A stretch of 64,000 nucleotides of DNA from Camarhynchus parvulus. Taxonomy: Eukaryota > Chordata > Aves > Passeriformes > Thraupidae. Both the position numbers and the translations under genes were made by a program. The notes beneath the pieces were generated by a model. The model saw only the letters and a program-made list of their open reading frames with translations, was not told the DNA's origin and did not search any database. Positions 1 to 13,650 of the stretch are shown here, one piece after another; within the stretch, counting starts at the first letter, position 1; each line of letters begins with the position of its first letter. The DNA lies in assembly GCF_901933205.1 (NCBI RefSeq), contig NC_044596.1, positions 2,978,001-3,042,000 of the forward strand. The letters are read 5' to 3'.

Positions 1-1280
1 GAATTGTTGTGTCTGCCCAAAATGGGGAAGCAGCAGCTCCCACTGTGTGTGGAGTTTGGAGTTATGCACTAAAGAACTGCAGGATTACAAATATATTAAA
101 TACAAAAAAGCTAAAATCCTAAGGCATTGAGGGGACAGGGGAACTGAAGCTGCTCAGAGCATCCTTGGGGGATGTGGAGCCCTGATGCCTTCAGATTTTA
201 ACCTTTATGATTTATTTTAACTTTTATAATTTTCAAATCCTGTACTGCCTTTGTGCCTAACTAAACTCTGTATAAAGGAGGTTAACTACCATCCTCACAT
301 TTTGGTCAGGCAAAACAATCCCTCTGGGCTTGGAACTCAAGGAGAAAAGTATAAACAAAAGTGAACTGGGGGTATCTGACTTCATTACCTGGAGCTGTAA
401 TTGCAGAATTAACCCCTGATACGCAAATGGACCCAACTTATTTCAGTCTGAAAAACTCATGGCCATAATTTCATCTTGGTGCAGCCTCTGGGAGGCTTCT
501 GACTGCCCAAGGTGTATCTGTTTAGGCCTTTAATAAATACCTACTCTTATTCTCTTAGTCTTGTCCAGCCCCTGTGATGCTTAGAGAGGCTGATCTGGAA
601 CAGAGTCAAAAGAATAAAGTTAAAAGAATAAAATTTATTGAAAAGCCTTTAAAGGATACACCTTGGGCAGTACAAGAGCCTGGCCAGGGCTACACCCAGG
701 ATGGATCCCAGTCATGAGTTTTTACACTTTTATAAGTTTTGGTCCATTTCCATATTGGGTTAATTGTCCAATTACAGCTTCAGGTCATCAAATCCCATCC
801 TCCTGGTCTGCTCCCCTCAATTCACCATTGTTTATGCTTTTTGATTCTCCAGCTGGAAAAGGATTCTTTTGTCTAACTACCCTGTTTGAAAACCAGATAC
901 AGTTTATATCAGAATACATTTTCAATAAGGTATTGCTTATGTTCTAGTGTTATTATTTCCAACATTTCTATTTTCCTTTTTCAACTGTACTTTGAAGCAT
1001 TTTCTGATTCTACTGGACTGCATTTTTCAGTTGAGTCTTATTTTGAAAGTGTAAGTTATGTAAGGCTTCAGAAAGGAATGTTGGGGGATCAGCCTGGCCA
1101 AGGAAGAGGAAATTTGCTGCAATAATTTTAAAGACTGAAAACGTGATGCATACATAGTGAAATCCAATGCAGATGATTCTGCAGTGATTAGGACAGAATA
1201 TGAAGGAGATACTGCTGTAGAGAGGAAAGGATAGATGATAAAAGTGTTGAGAAAAGGTCAGGAATTCTAAAGGAATTGAA
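1..1280. repeat. Degenerate LTR-like sequence in a PFKFB2 intron
   Basis: No exon is visible here. The stretch around 600-900 (a run of AATAAA-like A-rich sequence, 'GGGCTACACCCAGGATGGA', then 'TTTTGGTCCATTT') and the stretch around 60-150 ('AAAAGCTAAAATC.TAAGGCAT') both have recognisable relatives at 49.3-50.2 kb. They therefore look like parts of one interspersed, probably LTR-derived family. Boundaries and orientation are uncertain. The remaining PFKFB2 exons, which should follow exon 8 on the minus strand, are not in this interval. Confidence 0.45.
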
Positions 1281-1282
1281 TA

Positions 1283-1545
1283 TGTCAGGCAGCACTGAGA
1301 GAACAAGAGGACACACTCTTAAGCTGCACCAAGGGAAATTTAGGTTGGATGTCAGGAAAAAGTTTTTTACAGAAAGAGTGATAAAGTTCTGGAATGGGCT
1401 GCCTGGGGAGGTGGTGGAGTCACCATCCCTGGGTGTTCAAAAAAAGACTGGATGTGGCACTGGGTGCCATGGTTAGGGCTGGGTTGGACTCAATGATCTT
1501 AAAGGTCTCTTCCAACCTGGTGATTCCGTGATTCTATGAAGAGAA
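1283..1545 (+). mobile_element. CR1 LINE 3' end fragment
   Basis: The sequence has the typical avian CR1 tail: a 'GGATGTCAGGAAAAAGTTTTT' type segment, 'GGGCTGCCTGGGGAGGTGGT', 'TCACCATCCCTGGG', then 'CTTCCAACCTGGTGATTC' ending in 'GATTCTATGA'. Only the extreme 3' part is present, as is usual for 5'-truncated CR1 copies. A solo LTR begins 14 bp downstream. Confidence 0.8.
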
Positions 1546-1558
1546 CTTACTAACACTT

Positions 1559-1938
1559 TATGGTGCTGTTCACAGGGGTCTCAGGAAGAGGGAAGAGACG
1601 AGGATCTGCCTCCATGTTTCAGAAGGCTTGATTCATTATTTTATGATATTATATTAAAACTATACTAAAAGAATAGAAGAAAGGATTTCATCAGAAGGCT
1701 TGCAAACAAAGGAAAAGAATGGAATGAATAAAAAATTCCTGTCTGACCAGAGAGAGACACAGCTGGACTGTGATTGGCCATTAATTAGCAACAACCACAT
1801 GAGACCAATCACAGCTGCACCTGTTGCATTCCACAGCAGCAGATAATCATTGTTTAAATTTTCTTCCTGAGGCCTCTCAGCTTCTCAGGAGAAAATATCC
1901 TAAGGAAAGGATTTTTCATAAAAGACGTCTGTGAGACA
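1559..1938 (+). mobile_element. Solo LTR, family A copy 1 (ERVK-like)
   Basis: This 380 bp element is flanked by a perfect 6-bp direct repeat, ACACTT (1553-1558 and 1939-1944). It starts with a degraded TG (TATGGTG) and ends in GACA. It shares over its whole length the features of three other copies in the window: 'CTCCATGTTTCAGAAGG', 'TTTATTATTTTATGAT', 'CTGTGATTGGCCATTAATTA', 'ACCTGTTGCATTCCACAGC', and a terminal 'AAAGGATTTTTCATA'. A 6-bp duplication is typical of class II (ERVK) retroviral integration. No internal coding region is present. It lies 113 bp past exon 8 of PFKFB2 on the minus strand, within the intron. Confidence 0.85.
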
Positions 1939-2033
1939 ACACTTCACACAAAGCTCAGAGTCCCACACTGAGCCAGCACAGAATCTAAGAAACCCAAAAG
2001 CTAAAACTTAAGGGTAACCACTCCAAGGCATCA

Positions 2034-5479
<3,446 letters not shown>

Positions 5480-5489
5480 GGCTCCGCGC

Positions 5490-6130
5490 CGCCGCTCCGC
5501 CGCATGCAAATCGCATGCAAATGAGCGGCGGGGCTCGCGCACGGCGGAGCTGGGGAACGGAAACCGGGCACGGCACACGCGGGAAAAGGGGCGCGGCTGG
5601 GCGGGAAAAGCGGCCCGCGTCACGCGCGCGGGGGCGCGCGCTGTATGCAAATGGGGCCGGGAGAGCCGCACGCCGTATGCAAATAAGATCTGGAGGGCGG
5701 GGCAGCCGCGCGCTGTATGTAAATAAGATCTGGAGGGCGGGGCAGCCGCGCGCTGTATGGAAATAGGACCGAAAGGGCGGTGGGCGGGGCGAGAGGGGAA
5801 GCGGAGCACGCGCGCCATGCAAATGAGATGGGCGGTGATGAAAGGGGAGTGGAGCTCGCGCCTCTATGCAAATTCAGGCGGGCTATGCAAATCAAACCGG
5901 AGGTAATCATCGCGGAAGGGAGGGGACAGCAAATCACGGCGACACCTCGCGTTACGCGAATGAGATGGCAAGGCGGTGTCCGACTCCATGCAAATTAAGT
6001 GGGCGGTGTCACCTCCTGTATGCAAATCAGACGCCCCGCGTGCCGTATCGACGAGACGGGCTCTATGCAAATGAGCCGCGTGCTATGCAAATGAACGGGC
6101 GCCACGCGCGCGCTCTGATTGGCCGCTTGT
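5490..6130 (+). promoter_or_regulatory. Array of POU octamer sites (ATGCAAAT) in the divergent PFKFB2/YOD1 promoter
   Basis: Perfect ATGCAAAT occurs at 5504, 5515, 5645, 5677, 5817, 5866, 5885, 5988, 6020, 6065 and 6085 (start positions). Degenerate copies lie at 5717 (ATGTAAAT), 5757 (ATGGAAAT) and 5954 (ACGCGAAT). All are in the same orientation. Many are followed within about 5-20 bp by a GC box (GGGCGG). ATGCAAAT is the established binding site of POU factors such as OCT1 and OCT2. The array fills the space between the PFKFB2 start codon (5479) and the YOD1 start codon (6230) inside a CpG-rich region of about 5.1-6.9 kb. Two near-identical 40-bp units (from 5677 and 5717) show that part of it arose by tandem duplication. 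A regulatory role is inferred. Confidence 0.8.
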
Positions 6131-6200
6131 TGGGGTTGGGGGGTGGGACTTGGCGTGCTCTCGCGAGAGCGGGGGCGGCACGGGCCGGAAGCGGAAGCGG
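6117..6200 (+). promoter_or_regulatory. YOD1 proximal promoter: CCAAT box, TCTCGCGAGA palindrome, ETS-like sites
   Basis: An inverted CCAAT box (GATTGG, 6117-6122; NF-Y type) is followed by the palindrome TCTCGCGAGA at 6159-6168. That element is known from CpG-island promoters and is bound by BANP. A CCGGAAGCGGAAGCGG run at 6184-6199 contains ETS-type GGAA cores. The elements lie 30-115 bp upstream of the YOD1 start codon, where a TATA-less promoter is expected. Confidence 0.65.
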
Positions 6201-6229
6201 CGGCGGCCGGTGCGGCGGCGGCCCCGAGG

Positions 6230-7721
6230 ATGCTGCGGCTGCGCTGCAAGGCCCGGAGCGGCTCGCACGCGCTGCCGGGGCTGTCGCCGCACTCCCGCCT
6301 CCGCGACATGCAGGCCGCGCTCGCCGCGCTCACCGGAGTGCCCGCGCCCGCGCAGCGCCTCCTGCTCGGCTTCCCGCCGCGCAGCCTCGACCTCAGCGAC
6401 GGCGAGCGGCGGCTGGGCGAGCTCGGCATCCACTCGGGTGAGGGCCCCGCGGGGACGGGGGAGGCGGGCGGCGCTCTGAGGGCTCTGCCGCCCCGCCGGC
6501 TGCAATTACGTTAATTAAAGAGGCCGTGGCACACACGCCCCTCATCAACCGGCGGTCGGGCCGGTTCCTGCTGCCAGGGGAGGCGTCAGCGCCCGGCTCG
6601 GCAGCGCTTCCTGCTCGCTGCGAGCGCCGCCGGTGCTTTGGCTGCGTCCCGGGGCTCCGGAGGGAGAAGCGCGCGGGGCTGGAGGGGACGGGGTCCGGGC
6701 CAGGCCAGGTGAGTCCCGCGGGGACCGTTGTGGTGCCGGCGGCTGTTGGGCGAGGCTGTTTCCCGGCGGGATACCGAGCTGGGGGAAACGGGCGAGGGGG
6801 CCGAGGCCGGGCTGGACGGGGCTTGGAGCAGCCTGGGCTGGTGCAAGGTGTCCCTGCCCCTGCCAGGGGTGGGACTGGGTGATGTTTAAGGCCCCAAACC
6901 ATTCCGTGATTCCCTTCTGTGACCCTCAGCAATGCCAGCACGGCCGTGTTGTTGTGTTGGAGGAGCAGCAGCAGCTTTAATTCCCCCCTTTATGTCCCTC
7001 CTCCTGTGTGGCAGGTGACACTCTGATAGTGGAAGAGGACACATCCAAACCCGAGCCCGGCTCGCCAGTGGTGGCCAAAAAAGCGATGTCCCAGCCTGTG
7101 AGGGAAGCCGTGCCCGTGCTGGTCAGGAGGGTGGTGCCAGCAGACAATTCCTGCCTGTTCACCAGCGTGTTCTACGTGGTGGAGGGCGGCGTGTACGACC
7201 CCGGCTGCGCCCCGGAGATGCGCAACCTCATCGCCCAGATCGTGGCCAGCGACCCCGAGTCGTACTGCGAGGCCGTGCTGGGCAAAACCAACAGGGAATA
7301 CTGTGACTGGATCCGCAGGGAGGACACCTGGGGAGGAGCCATCGAGGTGTCCATCCTCTCCAAGTTCTACCAGTGCGAGATCTGCGTGGTGGACACGCAG
7401 ACCGTGCGCATCGACCGCTTCGGCGAGGACGCCGGCTACAGCAAGCGCGTGCTGCTCATCTACGATGGCATCCACTACGACCCGCTGGAGCGCCGCCTGC
7501 CCTCCTCGGACCTTCCTCCCCAGACCATCTTCCCCAGCAGCGATGATGTGGTGCTGGCCCAGGCTCTGGAGCTGGCGGATGAAGCGCGCAGGAAGAGGCA
7601 GTTCACGGATGTGAATCGCTTCGCCCTGCGCTGCATGGTGTGCCAGAAGGGACTGACGGGGCAGCTGGAGGCCAGGGAGCACGCCAGGGAGACTGGACAC
7701 ACCAACTTCGGGGAGGTGTGA
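6230..7721 (+). CDS. YOD1: Ubiquitin thioesterase OTU1 (YOD1)
   Basis: This is an OTU-family cysteine deubiquitinase that works with p97/VCP in ER-associated degradation. Two coding exons, 6230-6437 and 7015-7721, join in phase 1 to give 304 residues. Residues 1 to about 75 form the UBX-like p97-binding region (MLRLRCKA...). The OTU domain follows with the catalytic motif PADNSCLF (Asp113, Cys116) and the histidine in [10 protein letters not shown]-terminal C2H2 zinc finger starts CMVCQKGL and ends in [10 protein letters not shown]. The human protein has about 44 more N-terminal residues. Here a stop codon at 6116-6118 in the same frame and no earlier ATG make 6230 the first possible start. 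The gene diverges from PFKFB2. Confidence 0.95.
6803..6912 (+). mobile_element. CR1-like 3' end fragment in the YOD1 intron
   Basis: The single 577-bp YOD1 intron contains 'GGAGCAGCCTGGGCTGGTGC', 'GTGTCCCTGCCC', 'GTGGGACTGGGTGATGTTTA' and 'CCAAACCATTCCGTGATTC', the signature of a truncated CR1 3' end. Confidence 0.65.
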
Positions 7722-7964
7722 GCTCTCAGCAGCACGAGGAGGGTGCCATCGACTACCTCAGCGCTCTGGAATCAGATTCTGGAGTCCCAGATAAGCTGTT
7801 TGTAATCATAAAATTCCGTTCACAGAGCTTGAAAAGCTTATTAACTAATTAACTAAATTAACTTCATGGTGGCCAACGCGCAGGTTGGGGAATAGGGGAT
7901 TGGGAGTAGGGATGGCACTTGGGCTGGTGGTGGACAGTGGCAGCCACACCTTGATTGCATCAGC

Positions 7965-7995
<31 letters not shown>

Positions 7996-10900
7996 AGCAG
8001 ACAGGCACAGCCAGGCTTGTCCAACACTGCTGAAAAATCCTCAGCCAGGATTTTACACCAACACTGGTGTAAAATCCACCTCTGAGGTGCTGAATGTGTG
8101 ATCTGAGCAGCCAGACACAGCCAGGCCTGTGTAAAATCCACCTCTGAGGTGCTGAATGTACATTTTCAGGGGAATTCAGTTAATCTGAGGCTTTGGGAAA
8201 CACACATATCAGCATCACTCACACTGAGAGTTGGGCTCTGCACATATGAAAAGCTCTCAGAGGGGAAACTGCTCGTGTGGTGCATGATTTATAATGGAAA
8301 TACCAAGTACAGTATCAAAAATACAATTTGTAGTGGAAAAAGGAGCTCTGAGCTGCCCTATGCCATCAGGAATAGACTGTGTAGTTTGTGTGCAGAGAAC
8401 TTTAGGGAAAGCAATGGCCTCTAAGCTTTAAGGTAGCCTTTAAATTAATGAGTAGATGGATAAGTGTTGAATAAAACTTATTAATCCTCCGTAGGTAGTT
8501 TTTAGTTGCTTGAAAAATAACTCTCAACCCCCTGGTGTTTACACTGTATCAGAGCATAAGCATGTTTCCTGGAATACTTGGGATTCTTCTTCATAATAGC
8601 ATTGGAAATTCCTGCAAGAGGGAAGTGAGTAGTTAGGGAAGTGACTTAATTTGCATCTGTGAAATGCATTGAATATTTTACTTGAGTAGAGCCAATTAAG
8701 GCCATGGTGTTACTAAGCTGTTCCAGTTTCCAAATACTGTGAATGAGCACTTTAAGGTTGAGTTCTCACTCTTTGCTGGTAAAAAGTTTTGCCCTCTGAA
8801 GGCCAGAGCCTGAAGGGAGGCTTGAAATTCCATCTGCTTTCTGCCTTAATGTGTTTGATTTGTCACCACTGACTGTGGAGTAGCAAGACTTTCATTGTGA
8901 TAATGAAATATCACAGCTGAATATTCAGATGAAAATAAGCTGGGGAAAGTACCCCACTCCTTGGACTGTTCAGAATCAGGGAAGGTGAAATTGGTTTAAT
9001 TGGAATTATTTTACCTCACAGTGGGGTTGTGAAGCTTAACAGCAAGTGCTTTGGAGGGCTTTTAAAAGGTGCTGTAAAGGTGCATATTACTGAAGGGGAT
9101 TTATGTTGTTTTGTTTTTTTGTTTTCTTTGAAATGCCTGCGACACATCCTTATTTCTTGAATTTTAAAATATCCTTTGCCTGCCATTCTTCTGTTACTGT
9201 TTTGAGTGACCTTCCTTGCACTTTTAGACTGGGGAACAAGAAGGAGCATCCTCAGACTGAGGCAGAAATAAACCCACGTGGGTTTAACCTAAAACCCAGT
9301 TTGAGAGGGCTCTGTTCCCTCAGGCACCCGACCAAACTGGTGCAGCCACACCACCTTTTCTGCTAAAATCCTATTTCTGGTTCTCAGCAGAGGCTCCCAG
9401 TTGGATCTTGAAATACAGGAGGGTTTTACTGAAGAAAGAACATAATTACTTAAGTGCTTTGCTGAATTAAGGCATGAATAATTAAACAGCTCTAGGATCA
9501 CCCAGAGCACTGTGGACCTGGGTTTGTTTTTAATTCAGTATTAAAACACACATTAGCACTGTTGGGAGTTCCCTATAGAAAGCCACTTAGCTTCCAGTGT
9601 TAAACCCCACTCTGCTTTTAGCCTGTCATTAGGAGAAGAAGATAACCCCCCCCAAAACCCAACATTAAACCCAGCCCTGTAGAAGCTGATGCTTAAAAAC
9701 CTCCAGAAATCCCTGACAGTTCAAAGGAACTTGAAGATGACACTGTGTTATAACTACTTGAGCTGAAATCCTGGCTAGGAACGAGACCAAGGGACTGGCA
9801 AGCCCCAGGTGTGCTCTGAGCTGTGCCAGGGGAGCAGGGACACGCCTGGGACAAGGAGCTGATCGTCCCCCTTTGCCATCTGTCACACAGACACAATACC
9901 TACCTCAGAGAGGTGCACCAGGTGGCTTTGAAACACAAGTGGAAGATCCATATTTATTGTCTGCCTTGACTTTGGGGAGCAACCCTTAGATTTTAGCTTT
10001 GTGTCCTGGATGGATTTCTCTAAGTGTGTGAAACCTTTTTTTTTTTTCCCTGGTATTTCTCAGTTGCAGTATTTGAAAAATGAGCTTTATTTAATCCAGA
10101 GTGTTGAGCTTTGCTAGATCATGTTTGCATTGGGAATCTGCTACCAGAGAATCAGTTCCCTTGGAGGGAGACGTGTCACTATCACTGCTTGGATGTTCTC
10201 TTTTGTTGCCTAGAAAAATAAAATCTCTTTGGTTAAAAAAGATATACCTGTAATTCGTGGTTGTAAAAGTTGGTATTGTTACAGGCTGATAAAGAACAAA
10301 TCCTTGACTGCAAGAAAAATTTCTCCTTACTCTCCTAAACTTTCCCAAACAAAAAGTATCTCCATTATTTCAAACATAAAGTCTGGATAGATTTAAAGTA
10401 CAACTCTTTTTCTTTTTAAAAATTCTTACTAGAGTGTTTTTTAGTATGTTTTAGCTAGGATTTTCCTGCTCTTAATGACACAGCCAGGGAATTGTCCCAA
10501 AAATGGCATCCTTCTAGTGGTGGGATGAACTCTGAATATCAGAATGGGATGAGATGGGATTTCCACACCAAACCACTTTGGGATTCTATGAAATATGGTA
10601 CCTGAGATAGCAGGACTCAGGTGTAAAGAGAGTTTTACATCCCTCCAGAATCTTAGATACAAATTATTAAACCAACTTCACATATGTTTGTGTCCAGTAT
10701 TACACAGAACACTCTGTGGATGCAATAGACTGAAAGAGCAGTCTGGGGAGAAAAATCAGTAATAACTGGAATTTCTGAAGGACAAACCAAAATTCTGAAG
10801 TTCTGAGCAAACTCCTATCAAAAGAGCACTGAGAAAAGGAACATCCTGTTCCATGGCACATCTCAATTGTCCCTTTCCCTGAGCACTGTCACAGGGGGCC

Positions 10901-11370
10901 GTTGTGACACTTTGGGGACAGTGTCCTGTGCCCATCCTGCTCTCCTGGAGAATATCCCAGCTCTGGAACTGGGATCTGTTCTGGGGCAGCTGGAGCCTCT
11001 CTGACCCCACAGTGTTGGGTTTGCCCTTCTCTGGGGAGGGGCTGAATGAGGAGAGCAGAAATTCTCTGCTGCTGCTGGAGGTTCTGAGCAATCAGACTGA
11101 CACAGACTGAGTGCTGAATCATCTGTGTGTGCCTGATTTCACTGCAGAACCCGCCCATGGGCCAGCCCTGGCAGCCTCTCCCTGCCAAGGAAACTCTCCA
11201 GAAGAGGAACTAAAAGTTGTCAGCCAGCTTGCTGTTTGCAAAATTGCAGCTGCCATGCAATTAAATGTCTGCCTGCATTTTAAATCAAACTTTGCATCCA
11301 GCTCTAAAACTGCTTGTCAGGTTTGTTCCAAATAAAATTCCTTCAAACTGGGTGAAATCACTCCTGCTGT
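7722..11370 (+). other. YOD1 3' UTR candidate and gene-free DNA
   Basis: No coding exon is recognisable. A possible YOD1 polyadenylation signal (AATAAA) is at 8470-8475, about 750 bp after the stop, and another AATAAA lies near 11331. The mammalian YOD1 3' UTR is several kilobases long, so the transcript may extend further. A short direct repeat ('ATCCACCTCTGAGGTGCTGA') occurs at about 8075 and 8136, just after a GT microsatellite. Confidence 0.4.
7968..7997 (+). repeat. (GT)n microsatellite
   Basis: This is an uninterrupted run of about 14 GT dinucleotides in the DNA downstream of YOD1. Confidence 0.9.
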
Positions 11371-11374
11371 TTCT

Positions 11375-11640
11375 CATTCTCTCTTTCTTATATATATTTA
11401 TATATTTTTATAGGTATTATATATATATATAAATATGTATAAATATATATATTTACATATTATATATTAATATATAGTCATGTATTATATATTTTAATAT
11501 ATTATATATTATATATATTTATATATTCTCTCTTTCTTATATTTATATACACATATATATATATTTATATATAATATATATACTACATATCTATTTTTAT
11601 ATGTATATATATATATTATATATATGTAGTATAAATGAAA
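11375..11640. repeat. AT-rich (TATATT)n tract
   Basis: This is about 265 bp of almost pure alternating A/T with short TATATATTTATA motifs. No other feature is visible. Confidence 0.85.
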
Positions 11641-11805
11641 CAGGAATAAAACAGAGGAGTTAACAAAATCAGGTTGTCCAGGACCACAGTGCCCTTGTTT
11701 ATTATTTTTAATTAAAGTCTTGAGGAAAATGTTGGGGAACTATTAAAGCTTGAGAGCTTTCTCCCTTCTGGTGTTAAAGGTAAGCAAGCTATGGGAACAC
11801 TTCAG

Positions 11806-12116
11806 CTCCCTTCTCCAGCTCCTTTCTGTGAAACAGAGATAAAAAATAAACATTATATAAACAATATTTATATAAGAAATAAATAAAACCTTCTTTGGCC
11901 ATAGGAAGGTTTGATGAGTGCTGTGCAACAGAAGGCATTAACTACATTCTCCAGCTCCTTTTTGTGAAACAGAGAAAATAAATATTATATAAATAATGTT
12001 TATATAAATATTATATAAATAATGTTTATATAATAAATATTTATTTAATAAATAGATAAAACCTTCCTTGGCCATAGGAAGGTTTGATGAGTGCTATACA
12101 ACAGGAGGCATTAACT
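11806..12116 (+). repeat. Direct duplication of about 140 bp flanking AT-rich runs
   Basis: The block 'TCCAGCTCCTTTCTGTGAAA ... CCATAGGAAGGTTTGATGAG ... GGCATTAACTA' at about 11811-11945 is repeated at about 11950-12117 with the AT-rich centre (ATTATATAAATAATGTTTATA) expanded in the second copy. There is no coding potential. Confidence 0.8.
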
Positions 12117-12429
12117 ATGTGCAATTTGCCATAACTGATTTGTCAGCACACGGGCTGTGCCTGCAATTTGGGTGCAGGAAAGTGCCCGAGAGTCCCACAG
12201 AGTCACAAAAACCTCCTTACCTTGACAGGAATCTTATCAGTGACGCCTGTGGATGCTTTTCCTTCAGGGCCAGGCCTGAGTCACTTGTGCCCTGGTGTTT
12301 AGGAACAGGGTGAGGCTCAGCAGGGCTGCGAAGCTGCCAAAGTCCTTCCAGGGCACTGGGAAGTTTTCTCTGCATCATTTGACTCCTGGCATATCCTTCA
12401 TGCCATCTGTGTGAAATCACACCTTATTT

Positions 12430-13650
12430 TGGGTTGCAGCTATTTGTATTTGTTGGAGGGAGAGGAATGTGGAAAAAGAACAGGTTCTTTCTGGGTTCCT
12501 GATTCAGAGAGGCTCCAGATTTCCCCTAATGGATCCTGACACTTTCCTGCCAGCTCTGCCTGTTGGGCTGCCCAGACTGGAGCCCTGCTGCTCTCAGACA
12601 CCCCTGCCCTGTGCTGCTGCTCACTCACACCCTGCTGGCACTGCAAGAACAAAATCACCCCAGCTTTGCTTCCCTCCCTTCTCGGAGCAGCCTCAGCACC
12701 GGGCACAACTCGACGAAACCCATGCAGCTCTAAAGCTTCCACTTCAAATTAAAATGAATTCATTGAAATTTTGGGTTACAGCTATTTATATTTATATATA
12801 TTTATATATAATTTTATATTTATATTTATATTTATATTTATATTTATATTTATATTTATATTTATATTTATATTTATATTTATATTTATATTTATATTTA
12901 TTTGAAGGAGAGGAATGTGGAAAAAGAACAGGTTTTTTCTGGGTTTCTGATTCAGAGAGGCTCCAGATTTCCCCTAATGGATCCTGACACTTTCCTGCCA
13001 GCTCTGCCTGTTGGGCTGCCCAGACTGGAGCCCTGCTGCTCTCAGACACCCCTGCCCTGTGCTGCTGCTCACTCACACCCTGCTGGCACTGCAAAACAAA
13101 ATCACCCCAGCTTTGCTTCCCTCCCTTCTCGGAGCAGCCTCAGCACCGGGCACAACTCGACGAAACCCATGCAGCTCTAAAGCTTCCACTTCAAATTAAA
13201 ATGAATTCATTGAAATTTTGGGTTACAGCTATTTATATTTATATATATTTATATATAATTTTATATTTATATTTATATTTATATTTATATTTATATTTAT
13301 ATTTATATTTATAGTTATAATTTATATTTATATTTATTTGAAGGAGAGGAATGTGGAAAAAGAACAGGTTTTTTCTGGGTTTCTGATTCAGAGAGGCTCC
13401 AGATTTCCCCTAATGGATCCTGACACTTTCCTGCCAGCTCTGCCTGTTGGGCTGCCCAGACTGGAGCCCTGCTGCTCTCAGACACCCCTGCCCTGTGCTG
13501 CTGCTCACTCACACCCTGCTGGCACTGCAAAACAAAATCACCCCAGCTTTGCTTCCCTCCCTTCTCGGAGCAGCCTCAGCACCGGGCACAACTCGACGAA
13601 ACCCATGCAGCTCTAAAGCTTCCACTTCAAATTAAAATGAATTCATTAAA
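12430..13650 (+). repeat. Three-copy tandem array of about 440-bp units with (TTTATA)n spacers
   Basis: A block of about 320 bp beginning 'GAGAGGAATGTGGAAAAAGA' is present at about 12461-12780, 12908-13210 and 13345-13640. The copies are nearly identical. The first and second spacers (12781-12903 and 13225-13340) are TTTATA microsatellite of different length. Reading frames through the array, including in-phase extension through the TTTATA runs, do not resemble any protein I know and look like by-products of the repeat. Confidence 0.9.

Noticed and set aside
6119..6229. N-terminal extension of YOD1 from a TTG at 6119
   Set aside because: It is not an ATG, and the in-frame TGA at 6116-6118 closes the frame upstream. 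The ATG at 6230 leads directly into the conserved MxRLRCKA sequence.
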